A stretch of DNA of 64,000 nucleotides from NCBI RefSeq assembly GCF_042648145.1, contig NZ_JBHRWV010000001.1, positions 124,001 to 188,000 of the forward strand, written 5' to 3'. Under the pieces are notes generated by a model. That model was not told the DNA's origin, ran no database searches, and saw nothing but the letters and a program-made list of their open reading frames with translations. The stretch is from Salinicoccus sesuvii. GTDB lineage: Bacteria; Bacillota; Bacilli; Staphylococcales; Salinicoccaceae. Shown here one piece after another: positions 16,052 to 24,879 of this stretch (positions are counted from its first letter, which is position 1; every line of letters begins with the position of its first letter). Both the position numbers and the translations under genes were made by a program.

Positions 16052-17539
16052 TTATGCCTGTCTTCTCCTTCTTATGAGTACCAGTGCAAGTACCATCAAT
16101 GCCAGACCGACAACAGTGAAGAGGATAGTGCCTGTGCCCCCGGTATCAGGAATCGTAATTTTCTTGTTTACGACTTCCAGTGCATTATCGGAATATGAAT
16201 TTGCATCGACAACGAATGTTGCAATCGTTTCTGTGGGCAGTGCATAGCCGTTAGGTGCCTCGATCTCTTTCAATTTATAAGGAATAACATTATCTCCATC
16301 CACTTTGCTATAAGCGAGACCCCTTACTTCAAAAGCTCCCTTTTCATTAGATGTAAATATCGTCGCTTCCGCTTGCTTGTCCACCCAGGTGACATCGTGA
16401 TTCTCTTGGTTTTGTTTTACGTATTTTCCATCATTGTTTAGAATGACAAACTTGGCGCCCGAAAGTACTACTTTTTTCCCATTTTCATCTAGATTCTCAT
16501 CCATTTTGACGAATTTCTTACCACCTGTATGAACAGATGGAGGTGTACCCACAGTAGTGGTTGCTCTAATACCATGTCCATTATCAAAAGTAAGTTTAGA
16601 AGTATTTTCTATTGAATGTCCCATGGCTGCCCGATCATTGATATGGGTGTTCATCGTAATATTCAACGATGATAGATCATCAGAGTCCTTCCACGTAGCA
16701 CCAATTTTTTCGAGTCCTGCTTTTTGAATTTTAACTGTCAATTCTCTTGTCTCAGTAGAGAAAGAAAGTGTATAGTCACTATCTTTAACCAGTGTCGTAC
16801 CATTGTAGTTTACGATAACGGACTTTTTATCAAAGTCCAGATGATTGTGGATTCTGCTTACGATCGTATAATTGTGGTATTCTTCGATGCCTCGGGGAAC
16901 CGTAGGTTGAATGTTCCATACAATGTTTTGTCCAATATCTGCAGATATCGTTTTACCGTTGATACCTCCTGATATCGTTTCATCTATCGTTGGTGTAGGT
17001 GCTAGTGTATTCTTCGGATAAACGTGAAGAACATCCATATAACCACTTCCATCTTCTTTTGTAAAAGGTAAAGCAAGTCCGAAAGGAACAGCGTGTGATG
17101 CCTCGACAATTGCTGACTCTTTTTCTACAAACCAGTATAACCCTTCTTCTAAATCATTAATAATTGCTGTACCTTCACCTTCAACATTGGTACCGGTAGT
17201 TACATCTCCTAGTTTCTTTGCGCTTGGTAATTTACTGACTTCCTCATTTGTATCGTAGTTGCCTCCTTTATCTGCCATCATAGTATTATAATCTGCCTCA
17301 TCAACTCTCCAAGGTGTAAATGTAATATTTGAAATCGGTGTTCCGCCAGGTGTTTCTTTACCTCTCAATTGATTAAAATTCCCCTTTTTTACACTATCTC
17401 CTGTTACTTTATGGATGACCAGCTTTGTCGAGTGATTTGTATCGTTTGTTGTGGCATGGGTAATTTCTTGCGGAACCACTAAAGTAATCATTAGACAGAT
17501 TGAAAAAAGTATTAAAGTAAATTTGTAAAGTTTCGACAT
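16052..17539 (-). CDS. Backbone (shaft) pilin, SpaA type, sorting motif IPDTG
   Basis: Secreted cell-wall protein predicted to form the polymerised shaft of a sortase-built pilus. It has a Sec signal peptide (about residues 1-29), a pilin motif VLHVYPKN with the isopeptide-forming Lys176, an E-box YKLKEIEAPNGY (about 421-432) within a Cna-B-like C-terminal domain, then IPDTG (463-467), a hydrophobic span and RRRR. The sorting motif is IPxTG rather than the LPxTG of the tip protein. It lies 37 bases downstream of the tip gene and upstream of the sortases. Pilins of this layout are known from Corynebacterium, streptococci and lactobacilli. Confidence 0.92.
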   Translation of the reverse strand: MSKLYKFTLILFSICLMITLVVPQEITHATTNDTNHSTKLVIHKVTGDSVKKGNFNQLRGKETPGGTPISNITFTPWRVDEADYNTMMADKGGNYDTNEEVSKLPSAKKLGDVTTGTNVEGEGTAIINDLEEGLYWFVEKESAIVEASHAVPFGLALPFTKEDGSGYMDVLHVYPKNTLAPTPTIDETISGGINGKTISADIGQNIVWNIQPTVPRGIEEYHNYTIVSRIHNHLDFDKKSVIVNYNGTTLVKDSDYTLSFSTETRELTVKIQKAGLEKIGATWKDSDDLSSLNITMNTHINDRAAMGHSIENTSKLTFDNGHGIRATTTVGTPPSVHTGGKKFVKMDENLDENGKKVVLSGAKFVILNNDGKYVKQNQENHDVTWVDKQAEATIFTSNEKGAFEVRGLAYSKVDGDNVIPYKLKEIEAPNGYALPTETIATFVVDANSYSDNALEVVNKKITIPDTGGTGTILFTVVGLALMVLALVLIRRRRQA

Positions 17540-17576
17540 ATGAATGCCTCCTATAGTTTTATGATGCTTAGCATCT

Positions 17577-20500
17577 TTATTTGATATTTAATCTATTTTT
17601 AGAAAATAATGAAAAAAAGACGATGAAGAGTCCGATAGCGAAGAAAGGGATAGTGCCCATGCCGCCTGTTTCAGGGAGCATCTGTGGTGTGTTTTCTATT
17701 TCGACTGTTTCTACATCCTGGCCGTTCAAAGTGATTCTCACGGGCTCGCTGTTCAATGAATGTCCTTCAGGTGCTTTTGTCATCGCCAGTAGATAGTCGC
17801 CGGATCTCAGCTCACTGAATGTTAATTCACCATTTTTGTCAGAAAGACCTGTGCTTATGACTTTTCCATCGAGGGCTCTGAGTTCGAAAACAGCTCCCGG
17901 TAAGGCTTTGGCCTCACTGCTCGACGTATAATTGATGATTTTCAGCTTGCTCAGTTTAGGCATGTTTTTTACGAAGAATGACTGCGCGTCATGTGATTTT
18001 CCATTGATAATATATGTACCGTCCCTCTCGATAGTCACTTTGTACTTGATACCATCCGGCTGGTAGCCTTCAGGTGCAGATGTTTCCATCAATACATACT
18101 CACCGATGGACATTTGTGGAAAGATCACTACTCCATCATTACCAGATGTTGCCATAGCAGTAACGCTACCCTCACTATTTTTCAGTTGAAACTTCGCACC
18201 TGCCAATGGTCTGTCATTCTCATTGATTTTTGTGAATATGAAATCATATTTTTTAGGTACAGCCTTGGCTTCAGGAACCGGGTAATCAAGTACTCTAGTA
18301 CTTGTCCTGGTTGGCACAACAGTGGTTCTTCCATTCATTGCATACCACGTATCCATTTTAAAATTTGGGTCATCTGTACGGAGAACGACATTGTAGTTCA
18401 AATTCAGCCAGTCGTTCTTTCCCAAATTGATTCCTGTTACAGACAAGGTACGGGTTGTAGGATTATACGATACTTTTGCTGCATTTTTTATTTCAGATGA
18501 CGAAGCAGTCAAGGTGTAGTCGCTGTCATCGAATACTTTATTAAAGCCGAGATTAAGGTCGTACATCTCTCCGATTGGATCTATAATTTTGCCATTATTA
18601 AAAGAATCGATAGAGATTTTCTTTTGTATATCTTTTAAGGTGGCCGGCAGGCCTTTGGCAGGATTGACTGATTTGTAGGCATACGCAGGATCACTCGCAA
18701 TTTTCGCAAGTAGGTTATCGATGTCAGCTGCCGATGCATCTCCGGAAGAAGCGTTTCCTAAATCGATGCCGACAGTATATATCTCTAGTTCTGGGTTTCT
18801 TTCCTGTATCAGTCTTGCCTGCGATATTGTCGGTTGGCCGTGGTCTGTAATTGTCGTTGGAAAAAACATAGAAAGAAGAGAGTTGTATATCCCGTACCTT
18901 TCTCTGCCGAGTTGAAAATCTCTACCATTACCTTTGATTGTTCTTCTGTTAAAGGAATCGATACTCTCAGGATTCCAACGGGTGGAGACACTAGTTCCTT
19001 CATAACTATAAGTAGGTACACCGTCGGTCAACACGATCATCGCTTTTTTGTTACTCGAAGGGGATAGAGATAACATTCTTTCTCCTTCCATCAAACCAAG
19101 TTGCGTAAAGGTGGCGCCTCCCGGGTTCTTCTGAGGAATTGCTGAAAGTATGCGTGAAGTATCATTCGTCAAATTACTGGAGCTAATGATATCCGAAGAA
19201 TAGCTAACGATGGATATGCGAACGTTTTTATTGTCTTCGGTCATGGTTTTAACAAAGTCTACGACGCCCGCCCGGGTTCTTTGCCATCGTGTGGTTCCAT
19301 CGGCGTATCGATCATCCATACTGCCGGAATTGTCCAGTACCATTACGATGTCAAGTGGCTGGGCGGTGGTGGTTGTGCTTCCTTGTGTAGATACATTAAT
19401 GCTGTACGAGTGATCTCCACCATTGGGCGTGGCACATTTCTGTAAGTAACCTTCCTCATACTTTATTGGTTGCGGTGTACGGTTTCTATAAAGATCGTGC
19501 TCCTGCCACCCCATCCTCTCAATATTTGACTGGCTGTTTGCGATGCCAGGAAAAGGTAGTGCCATAGTGCTTTCGCAACTCGGGAAGAGTGGACGCTCTC
19601 CTGACGTAGATATCGTTCCTAACGCAAACGCCATGCTCGGCATGAAACTGTATTCTTGAGTTAGGTTGCTAAAAGTCGTTGTTTCAGTATCAACTAATTT
19701 TGTTTCTTCCAGTACGAACTTTTGGGTTTTGGAGTTCTCTGCGTTTTGTCCTGGTTTTTTCTCAAGTATCTCAGCCTTTGTGTCACCCGTCGTTTCACTT
19801 TCTTCGTTACGTTTTGGTTCCTCGGTAGTTTCTTCTGTTATTTCATTTTCTAGTTCTTTTTTATCTTTTTCGTTATCAGGTGAATCGGCTTCACTTTCAG
19901 ATTCATCAATTTCTGCAGTGTCCACTTTAGATGCGTCTAGATTCTCTTGAATTTCATTTACTGGTTCTGTTGTCGTTTCATCTTCCTCGGGCGAGCCAAC
20001 TGCTCCTCCCAGCTTCACGGGCTCATCGCCAGATGTCTCTGCGTTGTCACTTTCTTCTTGAACTTCTTTAGGGGTGTCTTTAGGTTGTTCCACAGAGATT
20101 TCTTTAGATGGCTCTTCTGAACTTTCTTCGGTTTCGATATCATCTACTTCTATAGTGTTATCTTTAACTGTTATTTCGAGTCCTTCTTGAACCACGGGGC
20201 GGATAGTGTAAGGTATCGGATTTCCTTGGGTATCGTTTAGTGGTAGGTCTTCAACCTTGTATTTTTTGGCATCTGATTCCATATCCATTGTTCTGACGAC
20301 TGCACTAGTCTGGTCGTTGATAACTTCAATGCTAAATGCAGCCTGTGCAGTATTGGCGATAGTACCTTCGATTTCCGCCTCCAGATATTTGTGTACGATT
20401 TCTGTTCCTTCCACGCTCGTATAGTAGTTGCCAAGTGTTTCGGTTTCCAACTTATAGAGAATTTCAGAGTTGTTATCGTTGTATTTGCGGATATTTTCAA

Positions 20501-21095
20501 AAGTGAATGTAGATTTATTTGATGGTACTTCCAGAGTCTCAACTGTGTCTGATGTTGCTGTGTCTATTAAATGAATAGTAGTTGATTCAGGTGCTTGATC
20601 TTCCGGCATGTTGATGTACTTGATCGTGCCCTCGATACTCTGCTTAGTATAATGTACGCCCGCTGCTGAAATTTTATCCTGATCCATTGATGCTTCGATA
20701 CTTAATATGTAGTTCGAAGTGTTCTGATCCGTAATTTTCGTTGTGAGAATAAAGTTTGAAACTTTTGATGGGTCTTCAAGGGCGATTGAATATGTACCAT
20801 CACTTTTTTCTTCTAGTGTGCCGACTTTATCCTTTATCGTACTGATATTTCCTGGAGCGAGTACATGCCCGCCTTCCAATTGAATGTTCAGATTACCCTC
20901 TGCATAGGTCTTAACATGGGCATTCACTTTTATGTGCCATGCTATAATACCGTTCTCTTCATGTCCTTCCACTTCAACAAGTCCAGTACCATCTGTGCCT
21001 TCAGGAGGTTGAGCTGCGAAAACCAGACTGTCTAGGAAAGTGGAATGCAATAGAAGAAGAAGCAGAAGAATGGAGCTCGCTTTTCTGATTTTCAA
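17577..21095 (-). CDS. VWA-domain tip pilin/adhesin, LPETG anchored
   Basis: Large surface adhesin of 1172 aa, probably the pilus tip. Order: signal peptide (about 1-28); a beta-rich N-terminal region; a long acidic Glu/Asp/Thr/Ser/Pro linker (about 320-455); a von Willebrand factor A domain whose metal site begins DNSGS (Asp588, Ser590, Ser592); then Cna-B-like domains with E-box-like blocks (LMETSAPEGY and LAMTKAPEGH); LPETG at 1140-1144; a membrane span and short basic tail. A TTG start is used, with GAGGAGG close upstream and no alternative Met nearby. It heads the pilus operon. The ligand is unknown; VWA tips usually bind host or surface proteins. Confidence 0.92.
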   Translation of the reverse strand: MKIRKASSILLLLLLLHSTFLDSLVFAAQPPEGTDGTGLVEVEGHEENGIIAWHIKVNAHVKTYAEGNLNIQLEGGHVLAPGNISTIKDKVGTLEEKSDGTYSIALEDPSKVSNFILTTKITDQNTSNYILSIEASMDQDKISAAGVHYTKQSIEGTIKYINMPEDQAPESTTIHLIDTATSDTVETLEVPSNKSTFTFENIRKYNDNNSEILYKLETETLGNYYTSVEGTEIVHKYLEAEIEGTIANTAQAAFSIEVINDQTSAVVRTMDMESDAKKYKVEDLPLNDTQGNPIPYTIRPVVQEGLEITVKDNTIEVDDIETEESSEEPSKEISVEQPKDTPKEVQEESDNAETSGDEPVKLGGAVGSPEEDETTTEPVNEIQENLDASKVDTAEIDESESEADSPDNEKDKKELENEITEETTEEPKRNEESETTGDTKAEILEKKPGQNAENSKTQKFVLEETKLVDTETTTFSNLTQEYSFMPSMAFALGTISTSGERPLFPSCESTMALPFPGIANSQSNIERMGWQEHDLYRNRTPQPIKYEEGYLQKCATPNGGDHSYSINVSTQGSTTTTAQPLDIVMVLDNSGSMDDRYADGTTRWQRTRAGVVDFVKTMTEDNKNVRISIVSYSSDIISSSNLTNDTSRILSAIPQKNPGGATFTQLGLMEGERMLSLSPSSNKKAMIVLTDGVPTYSYEGTSVSTRWNPESIDSFNRRTIKGNGRDFQLGRERYGIYNSLLSMFFPTTITDHGQPTISQARLIQERNPELEIYTVGIDLGNASSGDASAADIDNLLAKIASDPAYAYKSVNPAKGLPATLKDIQKKISIDSFNNGKIIDPIGEMYDLNLGFNKVFDDSDYTLTASSSEIKNAAKVSYNPTTRTLSVTGINLGKNDWLNLNYNVVLRTDDPNFKMDTWYAMNGRTTVVPTRTSTRVLDYPVPEAKAVPKKYDFIFTKINENDRPLAGAKFQLKNSEGSVTAMATSGNDGVVIFPQMSIGEYVLMETSAPEGYQPDGIKYKVTIERDGTYIINGKSHDAQSFFVKNMPKLSKLKIINYTSSSEAKALPGAVFELRALDGKVISTGLSDKNGELTFSELRSGDYLLAMTKAPEGHSLNSEPVRITLNGQDVETVEIENTPQMLPETGGMGTIPFFAIGLFIVFFSLFSKNRLNIK

Positions 21096-21415
21096 AACCT
21101 CCTCTATGCTTCAAATATTTACTGTCTATTTGTGTACTACAATCATTTTATAAGTAAGTGAATGAGTGCACAAATCAACGTAACGCTTAACGAGTGCACT
21201 TTTTGAAAGACGATTTTAGAGGATTTATAGAAAATAATGGGATTTTAGAATAATATAGGGTATAAAGGATCAATCTGAATAATAAATATTCGCTATAGTT
21301 ACTAAATAAAAGTTCCTTGGTGCAAACGTTTGTCATTTGGTGCACATTGGAATACACGATATGAGAATTAATGGTAAAATAATACACGATTAGAATAAGA
21401 GGAGAAGGTGAAGTT
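21096..21415. promoter_or_regulatory. Divergent regulatory region of the pilus island with repeated boxes
   Basis: 320 bases without a gene. A core GTGCA occurs four times: GAGTGCAC at 21164-21171 and 21192-21199 (28 apart), and TTGGTGCA at 21317-21324 and 21337-21344 (20 apart). A perfect palindrome CAAACGTTTG lies at 21323-21332. AATACACGAT is repeated exactly 30 bases apart (21351-21360, 21381-21390) just before the regulator. The region is A+T-rich. These are candidate binding sites for the adjacent Mga/RofA-like regulator, by position only. Confidence 0.55.
21147..21175 (-). promoter_or_regulatory. Candidate pilus operon promoter
   Basis: On the minus strand TATAAA (21152-21147) is the best -10. 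The -35 region is poor (about TTTGTG, 16-base spacer) and overlaps the GTGCACTC box at 21171-21164, as expected for an activator-dependent promoter. Confidence 0.35.
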
Positions 21416-22972
21416 TTGAGAAGGGTGCTACCAACATGGTTTGTAAGACATAAGGACATCATCAGGTATTTGGCGACTCGCTTTAAGCCAGTACCAGTAG
21501 AAGAGCTTGCTAGAGAGGTGGATATATCAGAAAGGGTATTGAGAGAAGATATTCATAGTATTAATCATAGTATCGGGACGGGAATATTTGAGATTGAGCA
21601 TAAGGATAAATGTTTTGAACTAGTATTCTATAAGGGTAAGAATCTGGATCACATATTTAGACGCTACTTCGAGCTATCGATGGAGCATTCAATGCTCGAA
21701 CATATTTTCTTCAATGAAGGCATATCAGTCGATGAGCTAGCAGACTATTTTCATACTAGCACTTCTACTACATACCGTCGCATCCGCGTAATAGATCATA
21801 TACTCTCTGCGGACTTTAACCTGCATTTTTCGACCAATCCATGCTGTATTGAAGGGCAGGAGGAGAAAATAAGGCATTTCTATGCACAATATCTCAGCGA
21901 AAAATATAAAGGTGTTTCTTGGCCTTTTGACGATATAGATCAAGATGTGTTAACTGAAGTCGTCATCTTTGTAATGAAAACTTTTAATGAACCACTTGAT
22001 TTCGCAGTAATCAGAAACATAAAAATTTTGATGTCCGTATCAATTATGAGAATCAATCAAAATCATGCTCTGGATTCTTTTGACTTCGATTGTGATAAGG
22101 CGGCTTTTCTACTTGATGCGTTGAAGCAGGATGGGGAAATGTACGATAAGCTCAACGATATGCTCAAGCAAAATCTTGATGAAGTTCTACTGAGTGATAT
22201 ATTTTACGGATATGCTCAGAAAAACGTGCATTTTACATATAGTGCACTGCTCAGTGCTTCCTTCGCTTCACCAGAAGTCAATAAGTCTCACTTGCATTTT
22301 TCTGAATTGGTCGAGCAACTCTCCCGTTGCTTCAATATCCCTGTCTACAATCGTGAGCACATTGTTCTTAACCTGCATAATACGGCACACTTCGAGCACT
22401 TCGAAATATATGTAGAGAGCGTCTTTTTCAAAGGTGTCAATCCGATATTGGAAGTGGCTGAAGCACATATGCCGGACTTCTTTTCAGCCGCTAAGGAAGG
22501 GTTGACACATGTTTTAGACGAACTTTCGTTCCATGTTAAAAACGACTTTGTTAATCATCTGCTCTATACACTGATCATTCATTGGAAGGGGCTGCCTCAG
22601 TTTTATCTTGAGAAGCAGGGACAGGTCAAAGCGTTACTGATTAGCAATCTTGATATTTATCACGCACAGATATCAAAGGAATTGCTCGATGTAGAATTCG
22701 GTAGCCAGATCGATATCAAAGTGTGCAATGGCAGCATTACAAGTCTAGATCAGCTTGCAGAACATGATGCAGAAGTAATCATAGCCAATTTCCCGCTGGA
22801 TCCGATTGAAGATAAAATTGTGGTCAGTATAAATAGCGTGCCCAATAGATATGATATTAAGCAGCTGAGGGAAGCCATAAGTTCGCATTCTGTATTTTCC
22901 CGGTGGAAATCGCGAGGACCTCAGCCGGTTGGTTCAGGGCATGGAAATACGTCCTATCCGATTAAATTCTAA
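21416..22972 (+). CDS. Mga/RofA/AtxA-like transcriptional regulator
   Basis: A 518-residue regulator with two N-terminal helix-turn-helix segments (about residues 20-55, PVEELAREVDISERVLRED; and 100-130, SVDELADYFHTSTSTTYRRI), a helical middle resembling PRD domains and a C-terminal EIIB-like part. This is the architecture of the Mga family (Mga, RofA/Nra, AtxA), which controls surface proteins and pili in streptococci and can be modulated by PTS phosphorylation. The TTG start has GGAGAAGGTGA just upstream. It is divergent from the pilus operon, so it is its likely activator. Its codons are strongly A+T-rich. Confidence 0.8.
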   Translation: MRRVLPTWFVRHKDIIRYLATRFKPVPVEELAREVDISERVLREDIHSINHSIGTGIFEIEHKDKCFELVFYKGKNLDHIFRRYFELSMEHSMLEHIFFNEGISVDELADYFHTSTSTTYRRIRVIDHILSADFNLHFSTNPCCIEGQEEKIRHFYAQYLSEKYKGVSWPFDDIDQDVLTEVVIFVMKTFNEPLDFAVIRNIKILMSVSIMRINQNHALDSFDFDCDKAAFLLDALKQDGEMYDKLNDMLKQNLDEVLLSDIFYGYAQKNVHFTYSALLSASFASPEVNKSHLHFSELVEQLSRCFNIPVYNREHIVLNLHNTAHFEHFEIYVESVFFKGVNPILEVAEAHMPDFFSAAKEGLTHVLDELSFHVKNDFVNHLLYTLIIHWKGLPQFYLEKQGQVKALLISNLDIYHAQISKELLDVEFGSQIDIKVCNGSITSLDQLAEHDAEVIIANFPLDPIEDKIVVSINSVPNRYDIKQLREAISSHSVFSRWKSRGPQPVGSGHGNTSYPIKF

Positions 22973-23856
22973 AGCTGCGTGCGCATTGCTTTAGAATTTT
23001 GTCTTGATTGCAGTGCAAGCAGGACGAGTCCAGAAAGTAGCATAATAAGACCGGCCCACGACCATGAGTTGAGTTTCTCTCCGACGAATAGTACGCCGAG
23101 GAGCGAGGCTGTCAACGGTTCGGCCAGCGACAGAGTCACTGCGGAAGAGGAAGGCACATACCTCAACCCAGTCGCAAATAGAAAATACGCAAGCCCAGTG
23201 GCGAATAGTCCTATATATAAAGAAACTGAAATGCCGCTTGCTGTCACCACCCAAGATGGGTCGTTCAATAATAGGAATGGTGTTAGAAGCAGAGCGCTGA
23301 TTGTGAAGACGATTGCGGTTGTAGCGATGGGTGGGTGGTCTTTGACCATCTTCGCGTTCATGATCGTATAGCTCGCGAAAGTCAGCCCCGCACCAAGCCC
23401 AGAGAGAATGCCGAGAGGATTTACTGTGACTGCGCCAGTATTCGTCATCAATAGTGCACAGCCCAATATAGCGAGCGTGGTAGAAATCCACCAAACTCGG
23501 CTCGGTCTTATTTTAAGGAAAACCCATTCGATTGCTCCGGAAAACATTGGTGCACTTCCAATAGCTGCGACGGTACCGACAGCAACACCTGTGAGGGTGA
23601 CGGCATTAAAGAAGAAGGGTTGGAAAAGCGCCATGGCGATTCCTGCTGAGAAAACCAATCGCCAGGGCCAGCCCTTTAATTTGAACTGCCTCATCGCTAG
23701 TGCAATGACGATCAGAATCAGGCTGCCAATAATCAGGCGCATGGCTCCGATGGACAAACTATCCACATTGTCGGGGAGATAGGTTTTGGCAGTGCCGGCG
23801 GTTCCCCATAAAATGGCGGCGATGAGGATCATGATAGGAGCGAGACTGGATTTCAT
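22969..23856 (-). CDS. EamA/DMT-superfamily transporter
   Basis: Ten-segment inner-membrane exporter of the drug/metabolite transporter superfamily; the substrate is unknown. Two EamA repeats are visible, beginning ILIAAILWGTAGT and GILSGLGAGLTFASYT, and the second ends in ASLLGVLFVGEKL. The ATG at 23856 has GGAGGG 6 bases upstream and gives 295 aa. The gene is convergent with the pilus regulator and their stops overlap by 4 bases, with no terminator between them. Base composition is like the rest of the chromosome, so the pilus island appears to end at this junction. Confidence 0.85.
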   Translation of the reverse strand: MKSSLAPIMILIAAILWGTAGTAKTYLPDNVDSLSIGAMRLIIGSLILIVIALAMRQFKLKGWPWRLVFSAGIAMALFQPFFFNAVTLTGVAVGTVAAIGSAPMFSGAIEWVFLKIRPSRVWWISTTLAILGCALLMTNTGAVTVNPLGILSGLGAGLTFASYTIMNAKMVKDHPPIATTAIVFTISALLLTPFLLLNDPSWVVTASGISVSLYIGLFATGLAYFLFATGLRYVPSSSAVTLSLAEPLTASLLGVLFVGEKLNSWSWAGLIMLLSGLVLLALQSRQNSKAMRTQL

Positions 23857-23983
23857 TATATTCCCTCCGTTTAAGAGATGATAGGGGTGGTATGTACATG
23901 GATAAGTCACATTACGGCTACTATACGTTAAATTGACCTATTATTTCTACACGAATGTTGAAAATATCGAGAGGATTGCGAAT

Positions 23984-24802
23984 ATGATTGATACTTTTAT
24001 TGGGTTCGACCCCTGGCTACAGGCACTGATCGCGACACTGTTCACATGGATCATGACCGGTGTAGGCGCAGCTGTCGTATTTCTTACAAAAGAAGTGAAT
24101 GAAAAGTTTCTGGATATGATGCTTGGTTTTGCAGGCGGCGTTATGATTGCTGCAAGTTTCTGGTCGCTCCTCGCGCCAGCCATCGAAAATAGCCAGGATC
24201 ACTCCATTGGCGAGTGGTTCCCTGCAGCGGTCGGTTTTCTGCTCGGCGGTCTATTTATATACGCATTCGATAAGCTCATTCCCCATACCCACCGAGACGG
24301 TCCGGATGGGCGTAAGGAGGGGCTAGGTGCTGAGGGCCAACGTAGAAGTACACTGCTTGTATTTTCCATTACACTACATAACATTCCCGAAGGGCTTGCT
24401 ATTGGGATTGCGTTCGGTGCTCTAGCATCCAACGCCGATCCGATGGCCGTAGCAGTCGGGGCGACGACCTTGGCTCTTGGCATTGGTATACAAAACGTAC
24501 CTGAAGGTATGGCTGTTTCCATGCCACTTCGTGGAGAGGGGATGTCGCGAACCAAAAGTTTCTTCTTCGGCTGGATGTCAGGCATCGTCGAACCCATCGC
24601 AGCGGTCATCGGTATACTAGCGATATCTTTCATGAGTCCGATACTGCCATACGCTTTGGCTCTGGCTGCTGGTGCGATGTTGTTTGTGGTGGTCGAGGAA
24701 GTGATTCCGAGTACGCAGAAAAATGGTCATTCCGATCTGGCAGTCATTTGCCTAATGCTCGGATTTACTTTAATGATGATTCTTGACGTTGCGCTTGGCT
24801 AA
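23984..24802 (+). CDS. ZIP family divalent metal transporter
   Basis: Membrane protein importing zinc or other divalent metals. Eight hydrophobic segments are present with the metal-binding signatures HNIPEGLAIG (fourth segment) and QNVPEGMAVS (fifth). A short hydrophilic loop with HTHRDG, a possible metal-handling segment, lies before them. The 272-aa start at 23984 follows GAGAGG; the longer TTG version has no convincing ribosome site. It is a single gene, divergent from the EamA transporter. The metal specificity cannot be read from sequence. Confidence 0.88.
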   Translation: MIDTFIGFDPWLQALIATLFTWIMTGVGAAVVFLTKEVNEKFLDMMLGFAGGVMIAASFWSLLAPAIENSQDHSIGEWFPAAVGFLLGGLFIYAFDKLIPHTHRDGPDGRKEGLGAEGQRRSTLLVFSITLHNIPEGLAIGIAFGALASNADPMAVAVGATTLALGIGIQNVPEGMAVSMPLRGEGMSRTKSFFFGWMSGIVEPIAAVIGILAISFMSPILPYALALAAGAMLFVVVEEVIPSTQKNGHSDLAVICLMLGFTLMMILDVALG

Positions 24803-24832
24803 TTGCCAAAAATTTCATGTTTACCCCCCCCA

Positions 24833-24866
24833 CCTTGTGTGGGTATAGATGACGGATAACACAAGG
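24833..24866 (+). promoter_or_regulatory. Hairpin that could mask the ribosome site of the next gene
   Basis: CCTTGTGT (24833-24840) is complementary to ACACAAGG (24859-24866), whose end is part of the AAGGAGGG ribosome site. The loop is 18 bases. Alternatively, it is a repressor dyad. Confidence 0.35.
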
Positions 24867-24879
24867 AGGGAACGACTAC

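Noticed and set aside
21321..21335. cre-like sequence around CAAACGTTTG in the pilus intergenic region
   Set aside because: The right half is one base out of register with the consensus; kept only as a palindrome.
21187..21462. 91-aa reading frame on the minus strand
   Set aside because: A/T-rich chance frame across the regulatory region and the regulator start, with no ribosome site.
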